Shown here piece after piece: positions 48,474 through 59,555 of a stretch of 64,000 nt of DNA. A program made the position numbers and the translations under genes. The DNA lies in assembly GCA_009760855.2 (NCBI GenBank), contig WPIO01000258.1:1-64000 (forward strand), in the 5' to 3' direction. Under the pieces are notes generated by a model, which saw only the letters and a program-made list of their open reading frames with translations, was not told where the DNA came from and did no database searches. Each line of letters opens with the position of its first letter. The stretch's first letter is position 1. The DNA comes from Cristatella mucedo. Lineage: Eukaryota; Bryozoa; Phylactolaemata; Cristatellidae.

Positions 48474-48700
48474 GCGAGTAATCGTACATCGAGATGTTAC
48501 TAGCAAAAACATACTGATTGATGAGCACGGTAATGCTCGTCTCAGTGACTATGGGCTAGCACTTGAGTGCAAAAATCCTGGAGAGGTCACCTACACGAAA
48601 GCTCCGATGCAAGGTTTAACTACATGCTACCGTGATCCAACAAGTGGAAACGAAAATTCATCGTACTCGGCAAGCAGTGACTGGTTTTCCTATGGTGTTG
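48474..48700 (+). CDS. Protein kinase exon D: catalytic loop to helix F start
   Basis: Acceptor TTTTTTACAATAG, donor GTTG|GTAAGA; starts in phase 2, ends in phase 1. It encodes VIVHRDVTSKNILID (catalytic loop HRDxxxxN with both Asp and Asn), ARLSDYGLALEC (the DFG motif as DYG), an activation segment, GLTTCYRDPTSGN in place of the GTxxYxxPE stretch, and SSDWFSYGV (start of helix F with its invariant Asp). HRD-Asp, Asn and DYG-Asp are all kept. The Glu of the APE/DPE position appears as Thr. The HRDVxSxNIL pattern is that of RLK/Pelle kinases. Confidence 0.9.
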
Positions 48701-48854
48701 GTAAGAATAGATATGCATATTTGTCTACTATTGCATGTCAGCGAGTTTCTGGTATTTAAAAGCTGTAGTTCTGTAATGATTCTATTGCATATACTTTATA
48801 GAACATTGCCATTAAATAAGCTATACGGTTTTTAAATATACACTTATTGTTTAG

Positions 48855-49612
48855 ATAAGGATACCTTGCTTGTTTAGATAAGGATACCACGTCCAAGTTG
48901 GTCCATGCATTCGTGACATCTCGTCTCGACTTCTGCAACTCACTGCTTACTGGCCTACCAGCATGTGCGATCAGGCGATTGCAGCTGGTGCAAAACTCTG
49001 CAGCTAGGCTTGTCTGTCGTGAGCGTCGCAGTTGCCACATTACTCCACTTCTCGCCGACCTGCACTGGTTACCAGTCAAGCAACGGATTGACTTCAAGGT
49101 TTTGTCGCTCACTTTTAGGTCTCTTCATTCTATGGCTCCAGCCTATCTTTCAGAGATACTACCCCATCAGGCAAAGCATCGTACCACTCGCTTTTCGGAA
49201 TCCAACAGTCTAGAAATACCTCGTACAAACCTTAAATCCTTTGGAGACCGTGCATTTAGCTCGTATCCTCCCACAGCCTGGAACTCCCTCCCGACCTGCA
49301 TCAGAACATCCCCTGACCTGACCACATTTAAAAAAAACTTAAAAACATACCTATTTAGGACAGCATTTAGTGGGTCCTTGTGATTCGTCCTCGATGTGCT
49401 TATGCGTGCTGACACTGTTCATGCTGCCACTAACCACATTTGCATGCTGACCCAGTGCATGTAACCCCTAACCATGTTATTCATTTTGTTTGTTTTTCAA
49501 GCATGATTTTACTTACTATTCTATTGCGTATCACTTTGCAGCAAATGTAAAGCGCCTAGAAAGAGATTAAGTTCTCTGAGGGCGATTTATCAAGTGCAAT
49601 ATTATTATTATT
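48855..49612 (+). mobile_element. LINE-1 copy, post-RT domain and 3' end
   Basis: Plus-strand copy 155 bases after exon D. The post-RT domain is intact for 161 codons (48898-49383) with HITPLLADLHWLPVKQRIDF, SMAPAYLSEILPHQ and DLTTFKKNLKTYLFRTAF. Ends AGCGCCTAGAAAGAG, TTCTCTGAGGGCG and ATTATTATTATTA. Among the youngest-looking copies here by sequence preservation, but 5'-truncated. Confidence 0.95.
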
Positions 49613-50335
49613 ATACACGTATTTAAGGTTTGAAAATTAGGTTATAAAATAACTTACATTGTATCTGATGGAAAAATATACCATAGGGTTTGCAATGAGG
49701 TAAATAATTTTGAACTTTCCTATTTTCACGAATTGCTACTTTACCTTATATTAGCAAAGCCGAATCGCTAGCCATGCAATTTAAAAATAATTTTCAAACT
49801 TGAATAGCACATTAGTAATTACTTGACTGGTTTTAGGAAGCCAATATGGAAGATTTGAAAGTAATGCATTTTCATGTTCAAATACCTCGCTAACCCAGTT
49901 TTTCTCTAGAGCATTCGTGAATATAGTTAACAATTAAGACGTAGATCGTTTTCCGCAGCCCAGGAAGATTAATCAGCATGACGTCATTATTTTCAATGTT
50001 TCAAAGAGTCTCCTTGGTGCCGTAAACTTCTTATCTTATTATTACCCTTGGAAGTCTGCTGAAATTTCAGAAGAAGTAAAAATCGCAGCCCATTCCAAGC
50101 TGAATTTTATATTTGACGGCCACTTGAAGCAGCCTTCAAATAATTTTTGTTGAGTTCCTCAAATCATCAAAAGTCAAAGATGGTACTCATCTGTCACCAG
50201 CCAAGAGCCAAGACTTCCACAGTGTCAGACTTCTGCTAACGCACTTTTAATCGGCCTGAATACAATTCTCCTTTCCACTGACCATTTTCTAAATTACCTT
50301 CGATAACCATACTTACCTTCAATTTCATTATTCAG
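49613..50335. other. Unassigned intron DNA
   Basis: Rest of the 1.6-kb intron between exons D and E; no repeat recognised. Its end, TTCATTATTCAG, is a strong acceptor. Confidence 0.5.
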
Positions 50336-50424
50336 CAATTATGCTGATTCTTGCTTTTGCTGAGTGCATGACAATTTCTCCAAATTGTCGTAAAGGGCTA
50401 AAGATCATGCATTCGATTTCAGTT
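50336..50424 (+). CDS. Protein kinase exon E: helix F and following loop
   Basis: Starts with CA, which completes the G left by exon D to Ala, giving FSYGVAIMLILAFAECM, the expected hydrophobic helix F after SDWFSYGV. It continues SPNCRKGLKIMHSISV. A donor at TCAGTT|GTAGGT leaves phase 0, matching the next exon. An earlier donor at 50389 (TGTC|GTAAAG) is possible but would leave phase 1. Support comes from the strong acceptor, phase match on both sides and the helix F sequence. Confidence 0.6.
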
Positions 50425-50691
50425 GTAGGTTATCCTTTCCTTAAAGTATTAAGCACAGTTGACCATGAATTGAGAATCAGTAAACTGAAGAACCTTCAGA
50501 TGAAAGCATGTGGCAAAAGACGATTCCTGGTCTATCCTACTAGCTTTCACATCCAGTGTTAGTCTAACTGTGAAACTTTGCAGCTCTAGGTTTGCCAAAC
50601 GTCTGGACGAGATTGTTCATCTACATAAGGGCAACGGCGGACCACGGACAAAAAGTTTGTTTTTTATCCTTAAGACTGTTGCCTGGGCTAG

Positions 50692-50755
50692 AAATATGGG
50701 TTGAAGCTTGACGAATCTATGAAGCTTCACGACTGGCAGCTTGCAGCGAAACAGG
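50692..50755 (+). CDS. Protein kinase exon F: helix G/H region
   Basis: Acceptor TTGCCTGGGCTAG, donor ACAGG|GTAAGG; phase 0 to phase 1. It reads KYGLKLDESMKLHDWQLAAK then Q. In RLK/IRAK kinases a (L/V)DxxM...W...A segment follows helix G and precedes the cysteine of the last helices, so the sequence and position fit. Taken alone it also looks a little like a death-domain DWxxLA motif, but in-phase linkage to exon E favours the kinase reading. The final C-lobe exon(s), expected to carry the RP motif, were not found. Confidence 0.5.
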
Positions 50756-51042
50756 GTAAGGGTATTATTGCGGGTTTAATTAGTCAATCTTAGCCATAGC
50801 CCACTTTGGCTTGGTTCATGCAAAAACTGATGATGAGCGTGAATGCGTTATCCTGAACTGTTTCTTTCAAAAAGCATGCCAGTTCTTAACAGCACTTAAA
50901 GCTAAACCTTACCTATCAATTCTCAAAACTTACGTAGTAAATTTTTGTTTTCGGAGTAATTTATGTCACGCAAGGATTTCAGGTAAAAATATAGCTGAAG
51001 TGTTATCAAACTTGTAATTCTCTCATCTTTTGAAACTACCTT
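50756..51042. other. Unassigned DNA after the last kinase exon
   Basis: No convincing continuation of the kinase. A possible acceptor before ACAGCACTTAAAGC gives ALKAKPYLSIL, which lacks the expected Cys and Arg-Pro, so it was not accepted. Confidence 0.4.
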
Positions 51043-51190
51043 CTAATAATAATAATAATTATAATGCACTTGATAAAGCATCCTCTGAGAGCTCAATCTC
51101 TCTCTAGGCGCTTTGCATTTGCTGCAAAGGGAAATGCAATTGAATGGTGAGTACTATCATTCTTGATAAACAACACGAATAAAAGGGCAT
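51043..51190 (-). mobile_element. LINE-1 3' terminal fragment
   Basis: AATAATAATAATTATAATGC, CACTTGATAAAGC, then CTCTCTAGGCGCTTTGCATT and GCTGCAAAGGGAAATGC: the terminal motif and part of the 3' UTR, well conserved. Nothing coding. Confidence 0.85.
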
Positions 51191-51413
51191 TATAGAAATG
51201 GATTAATACAATTATTTATTAAAAAGAAGCACGAAAATACCAAAGACCTCTTCTTTCCACGTTTGCATTTACTAACTAACCACAGACAGCAATTTTGGCA
51301 GGGTCGTTTTAATTTAATGCTTGTAACTAAAGACTAAAAGTAAGTGAACACTGTTTCCTTCTGTCCTTAATGAACTAGAGCTTACTGCATGACTGACATC
51401 GCTGAGTCTATAC

Positions 51414-53072
51414 TGTAACGCCGAAGGCTCGGCGGGGTAGGCTTGAGCTGCCGCTTACCTAGCGGCGTAGCCTTGCGCCCACTGCCGTTTGGTGCGCTCA
51501 TACGCGCAATAAGCTGGCCGCCACGAAAAGAGCGTTTCTGGCGCTGACCTGCTTACCGTTACTAAAGGGGGTCGTGAGTCCGCGGCGTGAATTGGAAAGC
51601 GAGACACACAAATTGGGGATTTTACTGAACTTTATTCGCAAGCGCACAAAGTCGCTGCGCGTCTAGTTCAGCTTTATCTCCACACTCCTCGCACGCTCTC
51701 AACTGCAACAACACTCTTGCGGAGGGGGATACTCCTACACACTGAACGCGACTCGGACCCTAAACCCTAAGCGGAGAACTAGGAATCCGTTTCCACCTGT
51801 GCCGAGGGAATACCCCAAACGCGCCAACTAAAACACTCTTGCGGAGGGAATACTTCTCCACACTGGGGCTGCTTACGTGTATAATGGGAAACGACCCGAA
51901 TAGACGGAGCCCGAACCAGAGTCTAAACCCTGACCGGAGAACTAGAACTCGGTTTCCACCAGTGCGACAGGAATACACCACACACGCCAACTCAAGCACT
52001 CTTGCGGAGGAAATACTTCTCCACACTGAAGCGCGAACCGGAGCCCAAACCCCACCCGGAGAACTCGGGCTCCACACACGCCAACTACGCCTAGCTTGCA
52101 CCGGCAAATATCTATGCCGAGACCACGTGCTAGCGCGCACACACAAAACACGAAAGAGCACAAAATGCCAGCTCGGGCACGATACGACCGTATTCGGTGG
52201 AGTCCACCGAATCCTCCTAGCGCTGTCTTGTCCTGTTCCGTCCATCGTTGGCTGACAGCCCGCCCTCCTCCCTCGCTTTCAGAGAAACGAGTGCCCGACG
52301 GCGTCGAAGTGCAGAGCCAGACCGAAGACACGAAGATACTAAAAGACCCAGAGCGAGCGTCGCTCGACTCTTAAATACTTAGCTGAGACAAAGGGGCAAG
52401 AGCTTAGTGGTATTGGGCCCGACACCAGGGCCCATCACGGTGAGGAATTAATACCGGCACTAGGCCACTGGAATGTCCCCTCTGTCCAGCTTGAATGGCG
52501 AATGGGTTCTAGACGATTCTTTTTGGACAGAGTGATGGTGAAGGTTGACAGGCCAGCCAACATCAATCAGCCGCTCCTGCGGTTATCGGACCAATTCTAA
52601 AGGCCGACTCGCCACCGCTGGTCAGAGAGCTTCCTGGCTTGCTCTTAAGCGCTTACTCTCTAACCGCACTGACGCTCCTCTCTGGCTCACTGCTCCAGGA
52701 AAAAGGGGCTCTAGCCCAGCGCCGAACAGCTCTTGTTCGTGCTAAAATTCAGCCAAGGCCAGCACGGCGCTACAATACGATACTGCACATAAATTTACGC
52801 GGCTATTCTCATCACTTCCGATAGTACTGGTCGCCATGCCGAGTGACTGTCAGACGGAAGGACTTTCTCGCTTTATATAGTAGGAATAGTCATCACTGAG
52901 ACTTTTCTGGCATGCTATATTAATTCAGAGAGAGGTTTCCAAATGAATCCAGCGGCCTCTGCTGGCCGCGTTCAGGGGCTGTAGCCTCTGCTCGCCCCAT
53001 CGAGGGGGCTTTGGAGCCTGTTGGCCACATCTGGGGTAGTCTTAACTTTGGGATAGACCCTATCTACCCACA
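51414..53072 (-). mobile_element. Candidate solo LTR, GC-rich
   Basis: A 1.66-kb block sharply richer in G+C than its flanks. Read on the minus strand it starts TGTGGGTAGATAGGG and ends CGTTACA (TG...CA). It has a TATA-like TATTTAAG at about 52375 and AATAAA at about 51640, in the right order for U3-R-U5. Open frames on both strands over 51760-52374 reflect the composition and show no familiar domain. I see no gag or pol sequence beside it, and no obvious 5-bp target duplication (TATAC before, CTTTA after), so the LTR reading is inference. Another GC-rich non-coding element is the alternative. Confidence 0.4.
51712..52095. repeat. Tandem repeat inside the GC-rich block
   Basis: CACTCTTGCGGAGG begins at 51712, 51834 and 51997, followed each time by GGATACT/AATACTTCTCCACACTG and later GGAGAACT with CACACACGCCAACT-like spacers. 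The units are 122 and 163 bases apart, the second carrying an insertion. The strings CCGGAGAACT and CCAACTA/CTCA recur in register. Confidence 0.85.
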
Positions 53073-53769
53073 CTTTAAAATAGTGCTGTTATGCTCAGTG
53101 TATCAATGAATATATTAGAAGGAATTATTTCACAATCCATTACTTTGCTGTAGCCTTTAGAAGCTAATCAGTGCAAATACCCAAAATAATCGGAATACTT
53201 AGTACACTGGTTCTCTTTCTTGTATTATTTTTGATCATACATTATTTACGATGTTGGCACTTGTAGACTAAGAAAGGCCAATCGCTTCCATATCTGGATG
53301 ATTTGTTAATCTATTTCATTTTCTCATAATTGTAATTTAAAGTGACGAATTTATTATTTGATATTTATTAACTTCACGGTACAGGCTGAATCGATATATT
53401 TCTATAAGGCACTGAACATATAGTTCTTTATAATTCACCCGACGTACCAAAAATTGGTTTCACTTATCAGTAGTGAAACTTGGTATGAATTGACGAAAAG
53501 AACTATTAACATCGAAATGCATTATTGATTTTTCGTCGGCTCCTTTCTCAAGCTCTTGTCTTTGAGTAGCTAGTACAGATGGTGTGGCTCCTTCTACGTC
53601 ACTCGCACTTCATTCACCGAAAACGCTAGCAATACGACAAGTTGCAAAACCACTATCCTATCGGGAAATAAGCCTTACATGAATTTTGACTCTAACGGTC
53701 CCGATTGGATTCTGATTATGGTCACATGCAGAAATGCAACCTAATTGAGCTTTGCCAGCAAAAGCGCAC
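53073..53769. other. Unassigned AT-rich DNA
   Basis: No gene or recognised repeat. Confidence 0.5.
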
Positions 53770-56335
53770 TATAATATTAATCATGCATTTTAAAAAGCGC
53801 CCTTGGAGAAGTCAATCAATTTCTAGGTGGTTTACATTTGCTGCAAAGGAAACGTGATCGCACGGTTAGTGGTAACATGCTCGATAAACAACAAAAATAA
53901 AACGTTTAGGGTGACGTGCACTAGGTCAGCATACAAGTGTGGTGAGTGGAAGCATGGAACAGTGTCAGCATGCATAAGCACAAAAAGTTTGAATCACAGG
54001 GACCCACTAAATGCTGTCATAAATAGACGAGCTTTATTCTCTGTTAAATGTGGACAGGTAGTGCGATGATGTGGTACAGGTCGGGATTGAGTTCCAGGCT
54101 TTGGGAAAGTTAATCTCGTTCATTCGAACCTATGAACTAAAGGCATGGTCTCCCAAGGATTTTAGGTTTGTACGAGTTACAGCCAAACAGTTAGGCTCCG
54201 AAAAGCGGATGGTATGATGCTCAGCCTAGTGGGGGAGTAGATCTGATAGGTAGGCTAGAGCCAATAAATGAAGGGATCTGACAGTGAGTTGCAAAACTTT
54301 GAAGTCAATACAGTACTTGACTGGTAGTCAATGCAGGTTGGCGAGAAGTGGTGTGATGTGGCAACGGCGACGCTCACGACGGACAAGCCTAGCTGCTGAG
54401 TTTTGCTCAGGCTGTAAGTGCCAAATTGCATGGGCCGATTGACTAGCAAGCAGTGAGTTTCAGGAGTCAAGACCGGATGTTGAAAATGCTGTGACCAATT
54501 TAGATGTGGTATGTCTGTCTGAACAAGAAGGAATGTTCGCAACGTTATGTAGCTAAAAGTAGGCACACTTGACTGTGGGGCTGAGTGGTCGTAAAATGAA
54601 ATGTCAATCTTGAACATGATAATTAGACTTAATGTAGTTCACACAGGAAATATGCTGAGAGAGCCAATTTTGAGCATTAGCCTTTCCAATTTCCGAATCA
54701 CACTTGGTTTGCCAATGACTAGCAAGTTAGTTTTGTCGTTATTTAATTTATGAAAATGTGATACCATCCGTGTAGGGATGTCATCAGTACATGCAGCAAG
54801 GGAGTTTAGAGAATTCAACATGCTGGACGGCTGATAGGGATCAAACCCCAGATACAACTAAGTGTCGTCTTTATAGACGTAAAAACCTAGGCTGTGCTTG
54901 GCAGTCACGTCGGCAAGAGGGACAGAATAAACCAGGGAAAGCACCTGACCAAGGACGAAGCACAGAGGTACCCCATATACGAGGGGCTCCTTGGATGATC
55001 TCTGTCTAATTACATCAATAATCTGGAGTCTCCCTCTGACATTCAAATATTAGCTGATGTAGCAGTCTTTTTAAAGCAACAGAAGGGCTTTGACGGCTAT
55101 CACCAGTGGCAATAAGGAATTACCCACAGCAGAATTTGAACCCACGACCTTGGGATTGAGGTCGTTAAAGCAACTACCTTACCAAGTATGCCATCACGGC
55201 TCGGACCATAACCATTGCAGAGCAGTGCCAGTAATGCCCAATCGAAAGGAAAGGTAGTTGCTCAAAAATGACTTGGTGATCGACAGCATCAAATCCTGCC
55301 GAAAGATTGAATAAAACAAGCAGACACTATCTAGCTACGTCTGCATTCCTAAGTAGGTCGTTGTACACGCGAAGCAATGCTGGCTGTGTGGAGTGATTAG
55401 TTCTAAAACCAGACTGGAACTTACACTGGAACTACTTCATTCGTTCCATTGTCGTTGGTCGGAACAATAGAAGAGAGACTGTGCAGAAGTTGCTCAAGTT
55501 CTCTTGGTCTGGTCTAGTGTTGCTTTCTTGAGTAGTGGCCTGACTACTGCCTTTTTCAAAGGTGCTGGGACATGACATGAGGCTAATGATAAATTCGTTT
55601 TGTTAGTGACCTGAGGCTAATGATATATTTATTGTCTTAGTTGTTTATGGCAGCAGCAGATCAATGCATCGTAAATCCAGGACAGCTGGAATAGGGTCTA
55701 AAGGACTAGTTGTCATCTTTGATTTGGATATGAACTTCAGGACGAGGCCACTCGTGATCTGCCTGAATGCAGACGTTGAGGTGCTGCATGGAATTGAGAG
55801 AAAGCATTCTAAGGGGTGATGCTGCTATCTTATGGATGAACTCTCTGATCAGGTCTATCTTCTTGAAAAAGAAGTTAGAGATGTGATCCATCACAGGGAT
55901 CATTTGGTAAGGAGCTAACCGGGGAGCGGTTGAGAACGTGGTTGACGGTCGACATCAGCATTTCTGGATTGTGCACCTGTGATTCAGCATTTTGGTATAG
56001 TAGTTAGACTTTTCCTTTGCTACAATTGATTGGTACGATCTACAGTAGTCCTCGTATGTCTCTCTATGGACAGTCAGTCCTGATGTTTTGTATGCTTTTT
56101 CAACATTGGGCTTGGTAGACCTGGATCGCTTAACTTCTGTGGTAAACAATAGGCAGTCTGGGTGAGTGCTCTCAGTGCGCTTAGTCATGAGTGCAAACTC
56201 ATTGATCATGTCAGCTAGTGTCGCGTTATAGCAATCAATCAATGATGACTGGTTGGATGGGATATTTAGCAGCAGAGGCTTAGGAAATATTCTCCCACGG
56301 ACAGCATAAGTGTCAAGGGTCGCTACCTCTTAAAA
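53770..56335 (-). mobile_element. LINE-1 copy, EN end to 3' end, with a nested SINE
   Basis: Minus-strand copy of about 2.6 kb. From 5': EN end and linker (56242-55955, with YNATLADMINEFALMTKRTE and YEDYCRSYQSIVAKEKSNYY), RT motifs decayed around 55600-55250, the YxDD region read as FYVYKDDTQLYLGFDPYQPS across 54890-54820, the segment HKLNNDKTNLLVIGKPS, post-RT, and the terminal motif. The YKDDTQLY keeps both catalytic aspartates. A SINE-A copy splits the RT region at 55061-55205. Frames broken in several places. Confidence 0.85.
55061..55205 (-). mobile_element. SINE-A copy nested in LINE-1
   Basis: Minus strand: CCGTGATGGCATACTTGG, CTCAATCCCAAGGTCGTGGG, TTCAAATTCTGC (B box region) and the body GGTGATAGCCGTCAAAGCCC. 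The LINE-1 sequence is continuous across it when compared with 10250-10300, so it inserted into an existing LINE. Confidence 0.85.
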
Positions 56336-58410
56336 ATAGGTTCTTGATTCGTAAGTAGGTTCTCATCAAAATTGATAGTTAGGCTCACTGTAGTGACTAT
56401 GAGGAAATTATCCGGGATCCTAATTGCATGTTATCCAAAGCATTTTTTCACGCCATTGCCTTTAGATGCAAATGTGTACACGTTAGCAATGCACATGCTC
56501 TCGTTTGGTGTGAAATTGTCTCATTTCTCTGACTTCTATATCGTATTGTCTAACAGTGGTACTGAGGTGGTACCTCATATAAGATTTTCAATCTAACATT
56601 TTCCGCTAATAGTTTTCTGACATAAGGTATCCATTTATAGTTCGTACTTTTATTTAATTCTTAAATTATTGCACTCTGCATATTTGTTGAGTGCTTCTTG
56701 AAATTTTAACAAAGAAGCAGCCAGTTTCTTCGGGAACTACATTATACCACGACTATGTGAAAAAACAATGTCTCTTCATTAAAGATTACCCACAGGACTG
56801 CCACCCATACGATTTGAAGGTAAAATAGCTTTACTTTGGTAAATAATGGCACCTTACACTGCATTGTGAACGCAATCAATATAGTTTTGCAAAGGTGTTA
56901 GAAACCTCCTTTGACGGGTCGATTCCAACTTCTTTGACCTCTCTTTATGACGACTGTTGTAACAAATAGTATGTCTTGTAACTTTACATCTGAATCCTAG
57001 TCAGCTTGGTATAAGATCGGAATGACTTTTACTCGTATAGAAATTTTAACACATCATGAGCTCAAGAGAAATAGATTTCTCCCCGATACAGAGAAATCAA
57101 GTCTGTTAGCTAATTTCCTTCACTTAAATCCCCTGAGTGGAAGTAATGCGAAAACCAACGACAAAAATGTTCTGCTATTGCGAAAATGATAAATTTTGAA
57201 CTGATTGTTGCCTTAAAAATATTTTAAAGAAGTAAAATTTCACGATTGCTGCCTACCAGTTACTTTTGCCAACCATCCGGTGTAGCAATCGACGTCCGAA
57301 TTGCACTGACGGTCACTGTCTTGGGAATTTTGAGATCTAGGTAAAGATCGCTATGAAATTACTTTAGATTAATAATAGCTAATAATTGATAACTAATTAA
57401 AATAGATTTTGCATTGAAAATAATTCAGAAAGTCATATACACGATTCAGCCAGCCAAAGTAGGAGGAACAAGTTAGCTCTGGCTACAAGGTAATCCAACT
57501 TAAAAATTCAAAGACAAAATTCTTTAACAAAATACTACCGTTTCAGCTATACTTTCCGCTTAAACCTCGGATCAAAATCAAATGCCAACAGGGAACTGGA
57601 CCTCCTTGACATAAATCTATTTGCTCACATTAAATCTTCCGCCTTCGAAACCCTTGTCCTAAAGCATATGTTGGACATAATTGCATAATAATCAGCAATC
57701 TTTTCTGCTTCCAAAAAATAAATTATGATTAGTTTAGATAAGCTTAGAGTAGCACTGTTACACAATTCGCATTTGGACTTGCTTTAAGAGTCTGGCAAGA
57801 TCATAAAGACGAAATAGTGCTTCTGGAAAGGAAATAGTAGGATCGTAAACGCATGTGCCTAGCTATGCACGAAAAGAGAGCAGCACTACAGATCCAACGT
57901 TCTTGATCAAATTTTCTTGCTTTCACCTGTAAAAATGAGCTCTCTCTCTCTCGACTCAGGTTCTGAGAATGAAATTGTTTTTTAGTTGCTATGTCGGCGG
58001 TGCATAAACAGTCAAATGACCATAAAAACTGTTTCTACATCGCCTGAGTTACCATCTTTTCTCGAATGCATGCGGATTATATTAGCAAGTCTAAGCAGCT
58101 GGCTTTTCATTTTTGGACTACCTTTAGACATGCAGCCTTGCCCTATATATTTTAGCAGTGCAAATGTCTTTAATTTTCAAAACACATCAATGGACAATAT
58201 TTAGTCAGGGTTAGAGCCATATGTATACCTCCTACTTTCGTTCTGCAGTAGAGCAATAACTGCAACTTATTTTTCATTGAAACCGGGCTTAAAGTCTAGC
58301 ATAGAAGTTAATTACTATTCGCCTCGTCTGGTTTACAAAAATAACAACTGATCTGCTTAGTTCAATTTAATTCAGACCATATAATAGAGAGAAAATAATG
58401 CTTACATTCC
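56336..58410. other. Unassigned DNA
   Basis: AT-rich, no repeat of the families above. Short open frames (for example 56372-56596 and 57986-58204) show no familiar domain. A tiny in-phase stretch at 56790-56814 before a GTAAAA donor was considered as a kinase exon and not accepted. Confidence 0.45.
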
Positions 58411-58468
58411 TAAGAGAGAAATTGAGTTCTCTGATGGCGCTTTATTAAGTGGATTATTATTATTAAGA
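58411..58468 (+). mobile_element. LINE-1 3' terminal fragment
   Basis: Only AAGAGAGAAATTGAG, TTCTCTGATGGCGCTTTATT, AAGTGGATTATTATTATTA: the last ~55 bases of the element with its (TTA)n tail. Confidence 0.8.
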
Positions 58469-59555
58469 GAACTTTAACAGGTGTTAAATACTGTTATTCA
58501 TATAAACGAGCTAGACTGCAAGTCTTAGCCACCTATGACGACTTCTGCTTAATAATAAAACTGCTCTAGTGCCTGACTGTGGCGTGATGACCGGATAAGT
58601 ACAGTGATGCTCCGACGGCTGGATAAAAGAAAACAGTGAAGTGGAATGCAATAACCAGAGTAAGCGATTGTGTCATTAGAAATATTTTTCCACGCCAAAG
58701 CAAGTTGTTTTTGCATGCTATATCCATTATTCGGTTGAACGGACATGTCACAAGCTGCTACAATAATAATCCATTTAGAGAACTAGCAGTGGGCAATTGC
58801 TAATCTGAATATAAAAAGTGCGTAATGGCCTGGCATTTTTGTTCTTCATGTTTAAATGCTGCACAATTATAACGTGCTATAACTTGTACGGCTGAGCTGT
58901 TGCAACCTTGTATGACTGAAATTTAGTTCTTAGATAGGACAATGCTATACAAAGAAATCGCTCTTCAAATCTGTACTAGCCGTTTTCTGTTACCTTTGGC
59001 ACTGCACCTATTAGCAATAACCTAATGTCTGGCTAAGACATTGCAATTGTACCAAAATCTCCTGCGTACACTTTTTTCAAGAAGATCTAAACTCTTACTT
59101 GGCTCAGCCTATGCTGATCTATTATTCATGTGCTCATGAATCCCTATTCTGAATTTTTCTACACTGGTTTGAGTGAATGCTCAGCCAGCAACCTTCAAGC
59201 GCTGCTGAAATTCGACCAAATAGTGAATAATATTGCAATTTTTCAAATTACGTATTTAGTCCACTGTGCCTAACCACAAATATTTTTTTTAGAAATTATC
59301 CAGGTTTTCCCAAAATACGATGGGGTTCGAAGGAGTCGGTGAACAAGGAGCTGCCTGTTTGTTGTGTATCGCAGCTAATTGTATATCGGCAACCGACGAC
59401 CGGACATATGATCCAAGACACAGAAGGAGTTGGCTTGGTCTCGCTGGTCGTTCGGATTCCAACGACCTGAAGCCAGTCGTCCTATTGCGGGTAATCTAAC
59501 CACACAGTGTCTGCATTCTAGGACGATGACATCAAATCATGATAATAGTAAATTT
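58469..59555. other. Unassigned DNA
   Basis: No exon or repeat recognised. A GC-richer patch at 59330-59500 has no identity I can name. Confidence 0.45.

Noticed and set aside
50692-50755. Death-domain fragment (KLHDWQLAAKQ resembles DWxxLA)
   Set aside because: In-phase linkage to the helix F exon and the RLK-type (L/V)DxxM...W pattern make the kinase C-lobe the better reading; not fully excluded.
50900-51000. Next kinase exon reading ALKAKPYLSILKT
   Set aside because: Lacks the cysteine and Arg-Pro expected in the last kinase helices, and its borders are ordinary.
51760-52374. Long overlapping open frames on both strands of the GC-rich block (up to 161 codons)
   Set aside because: They overlap each other in several frames, run through the tandem repeat and show no known domain; few stops are expected in such GC-rich sequence.
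56790-56814. Mini-exon reading LPPIRFE before a GTAAAA donor
   Set aside because: Too short to support and no kinase motif beyond a weak similarity.
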